In this document: positions 9,530 to 17,939 of the stretch, piece after piece
Layout: every line of letters begins with the position of its first letter
How positions within the stretch are numbered: the first letter of the stretch is position 1
Assembly (NCBI GenBank): GCA_030841105.1
Contig: JAVEDE010000076.1
Location: forward strand, 62,001-126,000
From: Pyrinomonadaceae bacterium
Lineage (GTDB): Bacteria > Acidobacteriota > Blastocatellia > Pyrinomonadales > Pyrinomonadaceae
Reading direction: 5' to 3'
Length of the DNA: 64,000 bases
Made by a program: the position numbers and the translations under genes
The notes under the pieces: model-generated
Seen by the model: only the letters and a program-made list of their open reading frames with translations
Database searches by the model: none
Told to the model about the DNA's origin: nothing

Positions 9530-11350
9530 ATGGATATGAAAGTCCAAGAAATCATACATCGTTTGCAAAAGGTCAAAAAGTCCGGGCAAGGCTGGACGGC
9601 GCGTTGCCCCGCTCACGACGATCAAAAGAACAGCTTGAGCATAAGCGAAGGCGAAAATGTGGTGTTGCTCTATTGCCATGCTGGATGCTCTTTTGAACAG
9701 GTACGTGCAGCATTAGGCGTTATTGAAGAAACTACGAAAGGGAACGGACAGCCGCAAATTAAGCAGACGTATGATTACCGCGATGAACATGGCCTTTTGT
9801 TACATCAGAATGTGCGGCACGAACCAAAAGGATTTCACCAGCGGAGGCCAGACGGAAACGGCGGCTGGATTAACAATTTGCAGGGCGTGCGACGTGTCCC
9901 TTATCGGTTCCCAGAATTACTAAAAGCGCGAAGTGAGCGGCTTGAATGCGAGATTGTTCTACTTGAAGGTGAGAAAGATGCGGATAACGCTGCGCAGCAT
10001 GGTCTAGTCGCAACTAATCTCAAGAACTGGCGTTCAGAGTTCACTCAATACTTGCGCGGCGCAAAGATCGTTATTATCCAAGATCACGACGAAAGCGGCA
10101 GCAAGCAAGCTCTCCAAACTGCACAGCTACTCTACGGAAATGTTGCCAGTCTCAAATTAATTGATCTCTTCCCAGACGAACCGTTACCCGCCAAGCACGG
10201 CAAAGATTTCTCGGACTGGCTGGAACGCGGCGGCACAGTGCAACAACTAGAAGCTTTAGTGAATGCTGCGCCGGAATGGAGTCCTCAGAGCCTTTCGCCC
10301 ACCAATACGACGATAGAACCATCTAAACTTTTCAAACTGAAATCAGCAAACACTTGGCTGTCTGACGCGGCGGGCAGGCCGACCCCCAAGATGCTTTTTT
10401 CGGAGTTCTGGTTTGAGAATGAGTTATGCATCCTGTTTTCGGATACAAACCTCGGCAAGTCAATCTTGGCTGTACAGATCGCCGATAGCATAAGTCGCGG
10501 ACAACCTGTTAGCAGCCTCACGCTTGAAGCAGAAGCGCAAAAAGTAATCTATTTTGATTTTGAGTTATCAGATAAACAATTCGAGCGGCGTTATTCGATA
10601 GACGGCTCTAAGCATTTCATCTTTGATGATCGGTTCATTCGGGCGGAAATTAACCCTGACGCTGAGTTGCCGGAGTCAATCAGCTTCGAGACATATTTGA
10701 GCTTGGCGTTAGAGGAAGTGATCGTCGAAGAATCCGCCAAAGTTGTTATCGTAGATAACCTAACGTATTTACGCACAGAAACGGAAAAGGCTAAAGACGC
10801 GCTGCCTTTAATGAAGCAGTTAAAGCGGCTAAAAAGTAAATACGATCTGTCAGTGCTTGCCCTTGCGCACACTCCGAAACGGGACATGACGCGCCCGCTC
10901 ACGCTTAATGATCTGGCCGGATCAAAACACTTGTCGAACTTCGCAGATAGTGTTTTCGCTATTGGGCAGAGTTCCCACGACCACTCACTACGCTATCTCA
11001 AGCAACTCAAAGTGCGCGCTACTGAAGTAGTGTTTCATAGCGATAACGTCATCATCTGCGAGATTGCTAAACCATCGAACTTCTTAGGATTCTCCTTCGT
11101 CAAATACGGCAATGAGGGCGAGCATCTACAGCCTCTATCCCCTAGCGAAGCGCGCGAACTCGATGCCCAAATCGTTGCCTTGAAAGAAAGCAACCCTGCT
11201 CTCTCGCTCAGAGATATTGCTACCAGTCTCGGCACAAATCACACAAGGGTTAAGCGTGTCCTTGAGCGGAACGGTGGAACGGGTGGAACGCCTGTTCCAC
11301 TTGTTCCAAATGTTCCGACATCAAAAGACGATTGGGGGGAGATTGCATGA
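9530..11350 (+). CDS. Primase-helicase of mobile-element type (zinc finger, TOPRIM, RepA-like ATPase)
   Basis: A replication protein with three modules. Residues 20-60 form a CHC2-like zinc site (CPAHDD at 26-31, CHAGC at 49-53). Residues 140-190 are a TOPRIM domain (LLEGEKDAD and the acidic DHDESG). Residues 280-500 are a RepA/AAA_25-type ATPase with an atypical Walker A SDTNLGKS at about 304-311 and a Walker B VVIVDNLTYL. The C-terminus ends in an HTH (SLRDIATSLGTNHTRVKRVL). This layout is typical of primases that let phage satellites and integrative elements replicate after excision. ATG 9536 is an alternative start with better ribosome-site spacing. Its stop codon overlaps the next start. 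Confidence 0.85.
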   Translation: MDMKVQEIIHRLQKVKKSGQGWTARCPAHDDQKNSLSISEGENVVLLYCHAGCSFEQVRAALGVIEETTKGNGQPQIKQTYDYRDEHGLLLHQNVRHEPKGFHQRRPDGNGGWINNLQGVRRVPYRFPELLKARSERLECEIVLLEGEKDADNAAQHGLVATNLKNWRSEFTQYLRGAKIVIIQDHDESGSKQALQTAQLLYGNVASLKLIDLFPDEPLPAKHGKDFSDWLERGGTVQQLEALVNAAPEWSPQSLSPTNTTIEPSKLFKLKSANTWLSDAAGRPTPKMLFSEFWFENELCILFSDTNLGKSILAVQIADSISRGQPVSSLTLEAEAQKVIYFDFELSDKQFERRYSIDGSKHFIFDDRFIRAEINPDAELPESISFETYLSLALEEVIVEESAKVVIVDNLTYLRTETEKAKDALPLMKQLKRLKSKYDLSVLALAHTPKRDMTRPLTLNDLAGSKHLSNFADSVFAIGQSSHDHSLRYLKQLKVRATEVVFHSDNVIICEIAKPSNFLGFSFVKYGNEGEHLQPLSPSEARELDAQIVALKESNPALSLRDIATSLGTNHTRVKRVLERNGGTGGTPVPLVPNVPTSKDDWGEIA

Positions 11351-11646
11351 ACGCACAGCTTCTACTTGATCAACTGCATCTGGCTGGTTTTCAACTTGTA
11401 GTTTCCGGCGAAAAGTTGCGTGTCAATCCATTTAGCCGCCTTACGCCAGACCTGCGCGCGAAGTTAAAAATGCACAGGTCAGAGATCATACTTGCTCTCC
11501 GCCGATGCCCCTTTTGTCAGCATCAGGGCGCGCGATCTGAACGAACCGTGCGCGATGGTCTCAATTACTTCGATACTCTCTGCGCCTCCTGTGGAGAGTT
11601 GATCGAAACTTTTTGTTCAGGCATCGCCGAAACAAGCCGGAACTGA
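11347..11646 (+). CDS. Small TubC-N-like protein with a zinc ribbon
   Basis: The start is the ATG of an ATGA overlap with the primase stop, preceded by GGGGGGAG, so the two genes are translationally coupled; the ORF-track start is 15 bp too early. Residues 1-50 match the pattern of the TubC N-terminal docking-like fold (LLDQLHLAGFQLVVSGEKLR ... LTPDLRAKLKMHRSEI), known in small mobile-element proteins as well as in megasynthases. The C-terminal half has two CxxC pairs (CPFC, CASC), a likely zinc ribbon. It probably binds the primase or DNA; the exact role is unknown. Confidence 0.7.
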   Translation: MNAQLLLDQLHLAGFQLVVSGEKLRVNPFSRLTPDLRAKLKMHRSEIILALRRCPFCQHQGARSERTVRDGLNYFDTLCASCGELIETFCSGIAETSRN

Positions 11647-11719
11647 GGCAGTCGCATGACGGATCAAGTCGCTTTCAATTAGAAATCGGAAGCGTCGGAA
11701 GTTTGAAGGCTTTGGAGTT

Positions 11720-12031
11720 ATGGCAAAGACTCTTATTACAGTTGAGGAAGCGGCGGGGCTATTAGGTGTGAAACGCCAGACCGTTTACTTGTGGGTGAGA
11801 CAAGGTTCAATTCCTTGCTACCGCGTTGGCAAACGTCTGATCAAGTTCGATGCTGACGAATTGCTCTCATGTTTCAAAGTTGAGCGGGATGGGACAACGC
11901 CACAGCCACCAAAAGTAGAGGTCTGCGCGCATCCTCTGACAGAGCCATTTCGCACGTTAAAAAAATCTGAATCTCCCGAAGCGAAGAAGGAGCGGGAACG
12001 ATATAGAGCCTTACTCGGCGTGGTAAAATAG
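11720..12031 (+). CDS. Excisionase-family HTH protein next to the integrase
   Basis: A 103-aa protein whose first 55 residues are an excisionase-type helix-turn-helix (TVEEAAGLLGVKRQTVYLWV, then GKRLIKFDADELL). The remaining ~45 residues are charged and probably unstructured. It lies 42 bp upstream of the integrase and on the same strand, the usual spot for a recombination directionality factor. It is therefore the better excisionase candidate of the two HTH genes in the island. Confidence 0.82.
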   Translation: MAKTLITVEEAAGLLGVKRQTVYLWVRQGSIPCYRVGKRLIKFDADELLSCFKVERDGTTPQPPKVEVCAHPLTEPFRTLKKSESPEAKKERERYRALLGVVK

Positions 12032-12073
12032 GCTCGTCTCGTTCGCGGCTGCATTCTGCGAAAGGAGACATGA

Positions 12074-13186
12074 ATGGCTGTTTGGAAACGCATTGACACG
12101 GGTAAGTGGGTCTGTGACTTCCGCCACAACGGTCAACGCTACGTGAGGACGATCAAGTTCGCCCGCACGAAGAAAGAGGCCGAACAAGCGGAGAAGGTCA
12201 TCATGGCCGATGTCTTTCGCCAAGTTCACGGCTTGGATGGCAAGAAAGACATGCGCTTTGATGATTTTGTGGCAGATCGCTACTTGCCCTACGCAGAAGC
12301 AAACAAACGCTCTTTCCATGATGATGTTCTAACTTGCCGGGTGTTGATTGGATTCTTCGGTAAGCGCACGCTCCGCAGTATCAGAGCCGATCTGGTTGAA
12401 GAATTTAAACAACGCCGATTAGCCACGCCGGTTAAGGTGCAAGGCAAGAATCCCGATCCTGAGAAGTCGCCGCGCCCGCGCAGTCCTGCGACGGTAAATA
12501 GAGAGTTAAGCATTTTGTCCAAAATCTTCTCACTGGCATTTGAGGCTGAGTTGGTGGACGAGAATCCTTGTCGGAGGGTCAAGCATCTGCGAATCACAAA
12601 CCTTTGCGGATATTGCCTGACGGACGAGGAGGAAACCGCTCTCTTTAAGGCTCTGACGGGCAACGAATGGATCGGCCAGATCGTTTTGTTTGCCTTGCAC
12701 ACGGGGATGAGACGCAGCGAGATTTTCAACCTCCGCTGGTTCGATACGGACATGACGCGCGAGACCGTTCATGTTCGGCAGAGCAAGAACGGCAAGGCGC
12801 GGGCTGTGCCGATGAATGAAACGATCAAGGCTTTGCTGCAAAGTCTGCCCAAGACGAGCGAGTACGTCTTTCCGTCTCCGAAGACGGGCGGGCGTGTGGT
12901 TGATGTGGGGCGACAATTCGAGCGTGCGGTGAGGGAAGTAGGACTGAGTAATTTCCGCTTCCACGACTTGCGACATACGGCGGCGTCGAGAATGGCTGAC
13001 AGGGGCGTTGACCCGTTCACGTTGGCTTACATTTTCGGTTGGTCGGATATTCGCATGGCGATGCGCTACACGCACTCGACGAACGCCACGATGAAAGAAG
13101 CAGTCCGCAGTTTGGACGGTCTTTCGGCCAGACTTGGCAACGTGTTGGCAACGAAAACAAAAACGGCGGGAGCAGTCCCGCCGTAA
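12074..13186 (+). CDS. int: Tyrosine-type site-specific integrase
   Basis: A 370-aa tyrosine recombinase. The N-terminal ~170 residues hold an arm-binding region and a SAM-like core-binding domain. The catalytic domain shows the first Arg in HTGMRRSEIFNLRW, the HDLRHTAASRM box (HxxR), a Trp replacing the common second His in FGWSDIRMAMRY, and the nucleophile Tyr in MRYTHST. It ends 14 bp before the 3' end of tRNA-Ala, which identifies that tRNA as the attachment site. The last codons (KTKTAGAVPP) are encoded by a GC-rich hairpin that serves as a terminator on the other strand. No sign of degradation. Confidence 0.93.
   Translation: MAVWKRIDTGKWVCDFRHNGQRYVRTIKFARTKKEAEQAEKVIMADVFRQVHGLDGKKDMRFDDFVADRYLPYAEANKRSFHDDVLTCRVLIGFFGKRTLRSIRADLVEEFKQRRLATPVKVQGKNPDPEKSPRPRSPATVNRELSILSKIFSLAFEAELVDENPCRRVKHLRITNLCGYCLTDEEETALFKALTGNEWIGQIVLFALHTGMRRSEIFNLRWFDTDMTRETVHVRQSKNGKARAVPMNETIKALLQSLPKTSEYVFPSPKTGGRVVDVGRQFERAVREVGLSNFRFHDLRHTAASRMADRGVDPFTLAYIFGWSDIRMAMRYTHSTNATMKEAVRSLDGLSARLGNVLATKTKTAGAVPP
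13163..13184 (-). terminator. Rho-independent terminator for tRNA-Ala, embedded in the integrase 3' end
   Basis: Read on the minus strand, ACGGCGGGA-CTGC-TCCCGCCGT is a 9-bp perfect stem followed by TTTTTGTTTTCG, a good intrinsic terminator 16 bp past the tRNA 3' end. On the plus strand the same bases encode the final seven residues of the integrase. On plus it is followed only by AAATGC...TTTT, a weaker terminator. Confidence 0.8.
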
Positions 13187-13200
13187 ATGCTTGATTCTTT

Positions 13201-13277
<77 letters not shown>

Positions 13278-13290
13278 ACTGACGGGGGAA

Positions 13291-13319
13291 ATATTAGAGA
13301 GCCGCAGGGGCGGTGTCAA
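13291..13319 (-). promoter_or_regulatory. Sigma70 promoter for tRNA-Ala
   Basis: On the minus strand, TTGACA (13314-13319) and TAATAT (13291-13296) are separated by exactly 17 bp, placing the transcription start about 7 bp before the tRNA. The consensus -35 and optimal spacing make this one of the strongest promoters in the window. The tRNA therefore does not depend on read-through from the AlaX gene. Confidence 0.85.
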
Positions 13320-13374
13320 GCGCGCGTTATCAGCGTGGCGACGCACGCGCGTTTGTAAACCGGCGGGCGGCGGT

Positions 13375-14613
13375 TCATTGAGTTGATTTGAGGCGGTCGG
13401 CGGCGGTGTGGAGAGCGTGGGGTAGTTGTTGGACGTTTGTGCCGCCGCCCTGGGCGAGGTCGGGGCGTCCGCCGCCGCGCCCTTCGAGGAGGGCGCAGGC
13501 TTCGCGCATGAGGGCGTTCATGTCGCCGTGGGCGTCTGCGGCGCGGGCGAAGATGAGGCGTGCGGCGCGCCCGTCTGCGTCGCTTGAGCCGAGCAGGGCG
13601 ATGTGGCCGGGGCGGGAGATGATCGAGAGGGCGAGTCGTTTGAGGGATTCCGCGTCGCGGTCGGTGAAGGCGTGCGTGACGATGCGTGTCGGCGCGTCGC
13701 CGACGGTGGCGGTCGTGGCCGTTTGAATGAGTTCCTCGGCTTCGACGCGGGCGGCGATCTCTTCGAGCGCGCGGAGGCGGCGCAGCAGAGTCTTGTTCTC
13801 TTCGATGAGGCGCGCGGCGAGTTGGGGCGCGTCGTCGCGCCCCGCGCTGAACAGGGCGGCGACGGCGCGCGCCGTGTCGTTGGCGCGCCGGTAGTCGGCA
13901 TGGACGCGGCCTCCGGCGAGAAACTCGACGCGCGTCAAACCTTTGGCGCGTTCCCAGGAGCGCACGGCGATGATACCGACCTCGCCCGTGCGCGCGGCGT
14001 GCGTGCCGCCGCAGGGACTCAGGTCGAAGTCTTCGATCTCGATGATGCGCAGGTCGCCTTCGCGCGCGGAGTCTTTGCGTAAAGGAAGCGCGGCGGCCTC
14101 TGCGGGCGAGACCTGGCGCACGCGCACGCTGCGATCTTCCCAGATGATCCGGTTGGCGAGTGCGAGGGCCTGTTCGATGCGCTCGTCGGACGCGTCGCGG
14201 AGGTCAACGTCAATCTCGCAGTCGCGCTCAAGCATGCGGAAGGCGCGCGTCGGCGCGTCGAAGAGACGGACGAAGGCTTGCGAGAGGATGTGCTGCCCGG
14301 TGTGCTGTTGGAGGTGGTCGAGTCGGCGCGGCCAGTCAATGCGCCCCGCGACGCGCGCGCCCACGTCGGGCGGCGCGCCTTCGATGATGTGCAGCACGCC
14401 CGCTTCCTCAAGGTCAATACATTCGACGACGCGCGCCGCGCCGAGCGTGCCGGTGTCGCTCGGCTGGCCGCCGCCCGTCGGGTAGAACGCGGTGCGGTCG
14501 AGCGTGACGGCCGTGCGCCCCGCCGCCGCCCCGCTCGCGTCGTCTTCAACTCGAAGGACGCGCGCGTCGAACTCTGCGAGGTGCGAATCATGATAGTAGA
14601 GGCGCTCGGTCAT
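13375..14613 (-). CDS. Alanyl-tRNA editing protein of AlaX-L type (with DHHA1 domain)
   Basis: A free-standing editing enzyme that hydrolyses Ser- or Gly-tRNA-Ala made by mistake. Residues 1-240 form the editing domain with its zinc ligands HTGQH and CGGTH. After a coiled coil (about 265-300), the C-terminal ~110 residues form a DHHA1-like domain ending in a GGG-rich stretch (LLEGRGGGRPDLAQGGG). There is no aminoacylation domain, so it is not AlaS; 412 aa fits the long AlaX class. ATG 14613 has AGGA six bases upstream. It lies 97 bp upstream of tRNA-Ala(CGC) on the same strand. Confidence 0.9.
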   Translation of the reverse strand: MTERLYYHDSHLAEFDARVLRVEDDASGAAAGRTAVTLDRTAFYPTGGGQPSDTGTLGAARVVECIDLEEAGVLHIIEGAPPDVGARVAGRIDWPRRLDHLQQHTGQHILSQAFVRLFDAPTRAFRMLERDCEIDVDLRDASDERIEQALALANRIIWEDRSVRVRQVSPAEAAALPLRKDSAREGDLRIIEIEDFDLSPCGGTHAARTGEVGIIAVRSWERAKGLTRVEFLAGGRVHADYRRANDTARAVAALFSAGRDDAPQLAARLIEENKTLLRRLRALEEIAARVEAEELIQTATTATVGDAPTRIVTHAFTDRDAESLKRLALSIISRPGHIALLGSSDADGRAARLIFARAADAHGDMNALMREACALLEGRGGGRPDLAQGGGTNVQQLPHALHTAADRLKSTQ

Positions 14614-14724
14614 AGTTGATCCTGAAGCATTGAGAGACGGCCGGACGGACGTGAAACTCGTGTGGCTGAAACTAGCCGAGCCGCGCGCCGTGCGTCAAGC
14701 GCGGCCGTGCGCGGCGGGCGGCTT

Positions 14725-14753
14725 TTGACACGAAATCGCCACGGCGTGATAAT
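14725..14753 (+). promoter_or_regulatory. Sigma70 promoter for the M61 peptidase gene
   Basis: TTGACA (14725-14730), a 17-bp spacer and GATAAT (14748-14753, extended by TG just upstream) lie in the divergent gap between the AlaX and M61 genes. The predicted start is about 45 bp before the ATG at 14807. Confidence 0.85.
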
Positions 14754-14806
14754 CGCTTGTCTTCAAACACGCACTCTAGTTAGGACATCTCTTTTCGGGA
14801 GCACCT

Positions 14807-16501
14807 ATGATCGCTTGTATGAAACTCGGCGCGCGGCGGCGCGCGTCCTTCGTCTTCGCGTTCGTCGTCCTGCTGTGCGCCACCGTCTCGGCGCAGGACG
14901 AACGATACGACATCAGTTATCAACTCTCGATGTCGAACCCGGCCTCGCACCTGTTCGAGGTGAGACTGACGGTCGAACCGCCGAAGGGCGCGGAGGCCGT
15001 TGACTTTCAGATGCCGCGCTGGTCGCCGGGTCGCTACGCCGTCTTCGACTTCGCCAAGAACGTGCAGGAGGTGCGCGCCGAAACGTCGTGCCCGACGGCC
15101 GCGCCGTGCCCGCAAGGCTCTGTGCTCGACGTGACGCGTTTGGACACGCAGACGTGGCGCGTCTTCCCGCGCAGCGCCATCTCGAAGGGCGTCACGCTCA
15201 CTTACAAAGTCTTCGCCAACGATCTGTCGGGCACGTTCTCGCAACTCGACACGCGCCACGCGAACTTCAACGGCGGCTCGATCTTCATGTACGTCGTCGG
15301 CCACAAGCAAGACCCCGTGCGCCTCTCGATCAGCCCGCCCGCGAATTGGCGCATCATCAACGCCGCCACCGCGCGCCCCGATCAGCGCGAGTGGCAGTTT
15401 CCGAACTACGACATCTTGATTGACACGCCGACCGAGATCGCGCCCGACTTCACCGTCGAAGAGTTTCAGGTTGACGGCAAGGCGCATCGCGTGATGGTGC
15501 ATTCGTTCGGGGAAGAGAAGGGGCAGCGCGCCGCGCTCGTGCGTGACATCGAGCGCGTCGTGCGCGCCGAGATCGCTTTGATGGGCACGCCCGATTACGA
15601 CTCCTACCTCTTCATGATGCACTTCGACCCGACCGCGCCGCGCGGCGACGGCATGGAGCACCTCGCCTCCACTCAGATCATCACCACGCGCGCGCTCGGC
15701 GACAAAGGCGTCGGCGAAGACGCGCTCGACACGGCGGCGCACGAGTTCTTCCATGTCTGGAACGTCAAACGCCTGCGCCCCGTCGAACTCGGGCCGTGGG
15801 ATTTCACGCGCCCCGTCAACACGCGTAGCCTGTGGATCGCCGAAGGGCTAACGAACTACTACGGCGGGCTGATGCAGCGACGCGCCGGTCTCCTCGACGA
15901 CGAGCGATATTTTAGCTTCCTCACGGGAGCTATCGGCTCGGTCGAGAACGCGCCCGGCAACCCTCTGATCAGCGCGGAAGAGGCGTCGCTCATCGCTTCA
16001 TTTATAGACCGCACGCCGCACTACCAGCGCACGAACCTCGCCGCGACGACCGTCAGCTACTACAGCAAAGGCGAAGTGATCGGCATCGTGCTCGACCTCT
16101 TGCTGCGCGGCCGCACGCACGGGCGCACCTCGCTCGACGTGGTGATGCGCGGCTTGTACGAGGAGTTTTATTTGAAGAGTCCGGCGACGACTTACTACTC
16201 GCGCGGGCGCGGCTACACGGGCGCGGATTTCGAGCGCGCGGTCTCGCAGGCGGCGGGCATGGACATGTCCGACTTCTTCGCGCGGCACGTGCGCGGCACA
16301 CAGCCGCTGCCCTACGACGAAGCCTTCGCCCACGTCGGCCTGCGACTCGTCAAGACTCCTGCCACCGCCACAGCCGCCGCTGCCGGGGCGCAGACGTCCG
16401 ACCCGGCCAACACGAAGACGCGTTACAACTACCGCCTCGAAGAGATCAAAGACGCCCCGGCCGAAGCACGCGCCCTGCGCGCCGCATGGTTGAAGGGATG
16501 A
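14807..16501 (+). CDS. Secreted M61 family glycyl-aminopeptidase-like metalloprotease
   Basis: A zinc aminopeptidase of family M61. Residues 1-30 are a signal peptide (basic start, FVFAFVVLLCATVSAQ). The N-terminal beta domain spans about 31-200. The catalytic region has HEFFHVWNVKRLRP with HExxH at about 312, and a downstream Glu in the WIAEGLTNYY segment. Most M61 proteins end in a PDZ domain; here only ~60 residues follow the helical domain, so the PDZ part is absent or very degenerate. ATG 14807 is preceded by GGGAG; ATG 14819 is an alternative. The stop codon is the first unit of the 25-bp tandem repeat. Confidence 0.88.
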   Translation: MIACMKLGARRRASFVFAFVVLLCATVSAQDERYDISYQLSMSNPASHLFEVRLTVEPPKGAEAVDFQMPRWSPGRYAVFDFAKNVQEVRAETSCPTAAPCPQGSVLDVTRLDTQTWRVFPRSAISKGVTLTYKVFANDLSGTFSQLDTRHANFNGGSIFMYVVGHKQDPVRLSISPPANWRIINAATARPDQREWQFPNYDILIDTPTEIAPDFTVEEFQVDGKAHRVMVHSFGEEKGQRAALVRDIERVVRAEIALMGTPDYDSYLFMMHFDPTAPRGDGMEHLASTQIITTRALGDKGVGEDALDTAAHEFFHVWNVKRLRPVELGPWDFTRPVNTRSLWIAEGLTNYYGGLMQRRAGLLDDERYFSFLTGAIGSVENAPGNPLISAEEASLIASFIDRTPHYQRTNLAATTVSYYSKGEVIGIVLDLLLRGRTHGRTSLDVVMRGLYEEFYLKSPATTYYSRGRGYTGADFERAVSQAAGMDMSDFFARHVRGTQPLPYDEAFAHVGLRLVKTPATATAAAAGAQTSDPANTKTRYNYRLEEIKDAPAEARALRAAWLKG

Positions 16502-16672
16502 AACGTGAACGCGGCCGAAAGGTGAAACGTAGACGCGGCCGAAAGGATGAAACGTGATCGCCGTTCACAAGCTGAAACGTAATCGCAGTTGAGAAGGTGA
16601 GACGTGAGTGCGGTTGAAGAGTTGAAATGCTATCGCGGTTGAACAGGTGAAACGTTATCGCAGTCGTTGATA
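16499..16672. repeat. Seven degenerate 25-bp tandem repeats between two convergent genes
   Basis: Units begin TGAAACGT at 16499, 16523, 16548, 16573, 16598, 16623 and 16648 (period 25, the first 24). Consensus is roughly TGAAACGTnATCGCGGTTGAAAAGG. The first unit supplies the stop codon of the M61 gene and the last contains the stop codon of the lipid-kinase gene. Nearly the whole intergenic space is repeat. Confidence 0.9.
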
Positions 16673-17620
16673 ACCGCGCCGCCCATCGCGTTCCGCCTGA
16701 CGCGGCGCGAGGACTTCGACGGGTGTGGGGACGATCTCGAAAGTGACGGGCAGTCGCCCCGTCAACTCGCCGTCAACCTGCATCCGCGCCTCGCCCGTCG
16801 CGCGCGCGCGCGTCGCACGCACGTAAGTCACGCCCGGTATCTCGCGCCGCACGCCGTGGCGGCCGAGTGCGTGCGCGAGCAGTTGGAGGAAGCGCACGCG
16901 GCTGTGCGAGTTGACGACGCAGATTTCAAACTCCGGCTCGTCCAAACGCGCGCGCGGCGTGACGCTCAAGTCGCCGCCGTAGTGCGCGGCGCGGCCGACG
17001 GCGGCGAAGGTGGCGGGGTAAGTCTGCCCCTCGATCTCGATCTCGAACGGGACAGGACGCCAACTGACGAGATGCCCTAGCCCCGACACCCAGAATGCGC
17101 CCTCGCCCACGCGCCGCTTGAGACGCGGACGCACGCGTTCAACCACCGACGCGTCGAGGCCGATTCCCGCCATCAGAAAAAAATAACGACGCGCGCCGCT
17201 TTGTTCCTCCGTCGCCGCGCCCGCATAGATGCGTCGCGTGTGGCCGCGCGCGATCACTTCGGCCGCGCCGTCGGCGTCGAACGGCAGTTGCAGTTCGCGC
17301 GCGAGGACGTTCGCCGTGCCCGCAGGCCAGATGCCGAGCCGCACGCGCCGTCCCACCAAGCCCTGCAACGCCTCGTTGATCGTGCCGTCGCCGCCGGAGA
17401 CGATAACGTCGCCCACGCCGCCTGTTGTCGCCACCTCCTGCGCCGCCTCGGCCGCGAGCCGCGTCGCATCGCCCGGCGCACTCGTCAGCACCGTCTCGAC
17501 TTCGATCCCGCGCGCGCGCAGCAACTCTCCAAAACGCGCGACCTCGGCCGCGCGCTTGCGCCCTCCGCGCCCTGCGTTCGGGTTCGAGATGAGCCTGATC
17601 GTTCGCTTCTTCGTCGTCAT
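16655..17620 (-). CDS. YegS/DagK-like lipid kinase
   Basis: A diacylglycerol kinase catalytic-domain protein, which phosphorylates a lipid hydroxyl using ATP. The nucleotide-binding signature is VSGGDGTINEAL with upstream SNPNAGRGG, then GIWPAGTANVLARELQLP and the C-terminal lid domain (GGDLSVTPRARLDEPEFEI). The ORF track begins 89 codons too early. ATG 17620 has GGAGA 5 bp upstream, gives MTTKKRTIRLISNPNAG and is the normal family start, for 321 aa. Substrate (diacylglycerol, sphingoid base or other) cannot be inferred. Convergent with the M61 gene, its stop lies inside the tandem repeat. Confidence 0.88.
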   Translation of the reverse strand: MTTKKRTIRLISNPNAGRGGRKRAAEVARFGELLRARGIEVETVLTSAPGDATRLAAEAAQEVATTGGVGDVIVSGGDGTINEALQGLVGRRVRLGIWPAGTANVLARELQLPFDADGAAEVIARGHTRRIYAGAATEEQSGARRYFFLMAGIGLDASVVERVRPRLKRRVGEGAFWVSGLGHLVSWRPVPFEIEIEGQTYPATFAAVGRAAHYGGDLSVTPRARLDEPEFEICVVNSHSRVRFLQLLAHALGRHGVRREIPGVTYVRATRARATGEARMQVDGELTGRLPVTFEIVPTPVEVLAPRQAERDGRRGYQRLR

Positions 17621-17939
17621 CGAGTCTCCGCTGTTGCAAACACAGTGCCGCCTCTCGCACATGTCTGAACTTGCGCCGGAACTTAGCGCGCGAACGCGTG
17701 GCAAACGCTTCGTCGCGCGGGTCGCGCAGGCGCGCGGCGCATGCCCCGCCGGACACGTGTCGGACGAACCATGCACGACGAGCGCGTCGGCGCAGTCGCC
17801 TGTTGACGCTCCACGGTCGAAAAGGTTACTGTGCGGCTTCGCCGTCTGACAAATGCTCAGGTCTTGGCAGACACGCTTGTCGTGCACCTGTCCAGCATGC
17901 TCTCAAACACCCGTTGGAAACTTCACGGAGGGAAATTTT

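Noticed and set aside
9530-11350. Chromosomal DnaG primase
   Set aside because: The order zinc finger, TOPRIM and RepA-like ATPase and the missing DnaB-interacting domain point to a mobile-element primase-helicase.
13375-14613. Alanyl-tRNA synthetase fragment or pseudogene
   Set aside because: The length, independent start with ribosome site, intact zinc ligands and DHHA1 tail fit a free-standing AlaX-L protein.
14280-14619. Antisense ORFs across the AlaX gene and similar long ORFs opposite other high-GC genes (for example 19178-20857, 44548-46632, 52603-54159)
   Set aside because: They lie wholly opposite genes with clear family motifs, have Arg/Ala/Val-biased shadow composition and no motifs of their own; high GC removes stop codons by chance.
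16499-16672. CRISPR array in the 25-bp tandem repeat
   Set aside because: Units are contiguous without unique spacers and degenerate; no cas genes are nearby.
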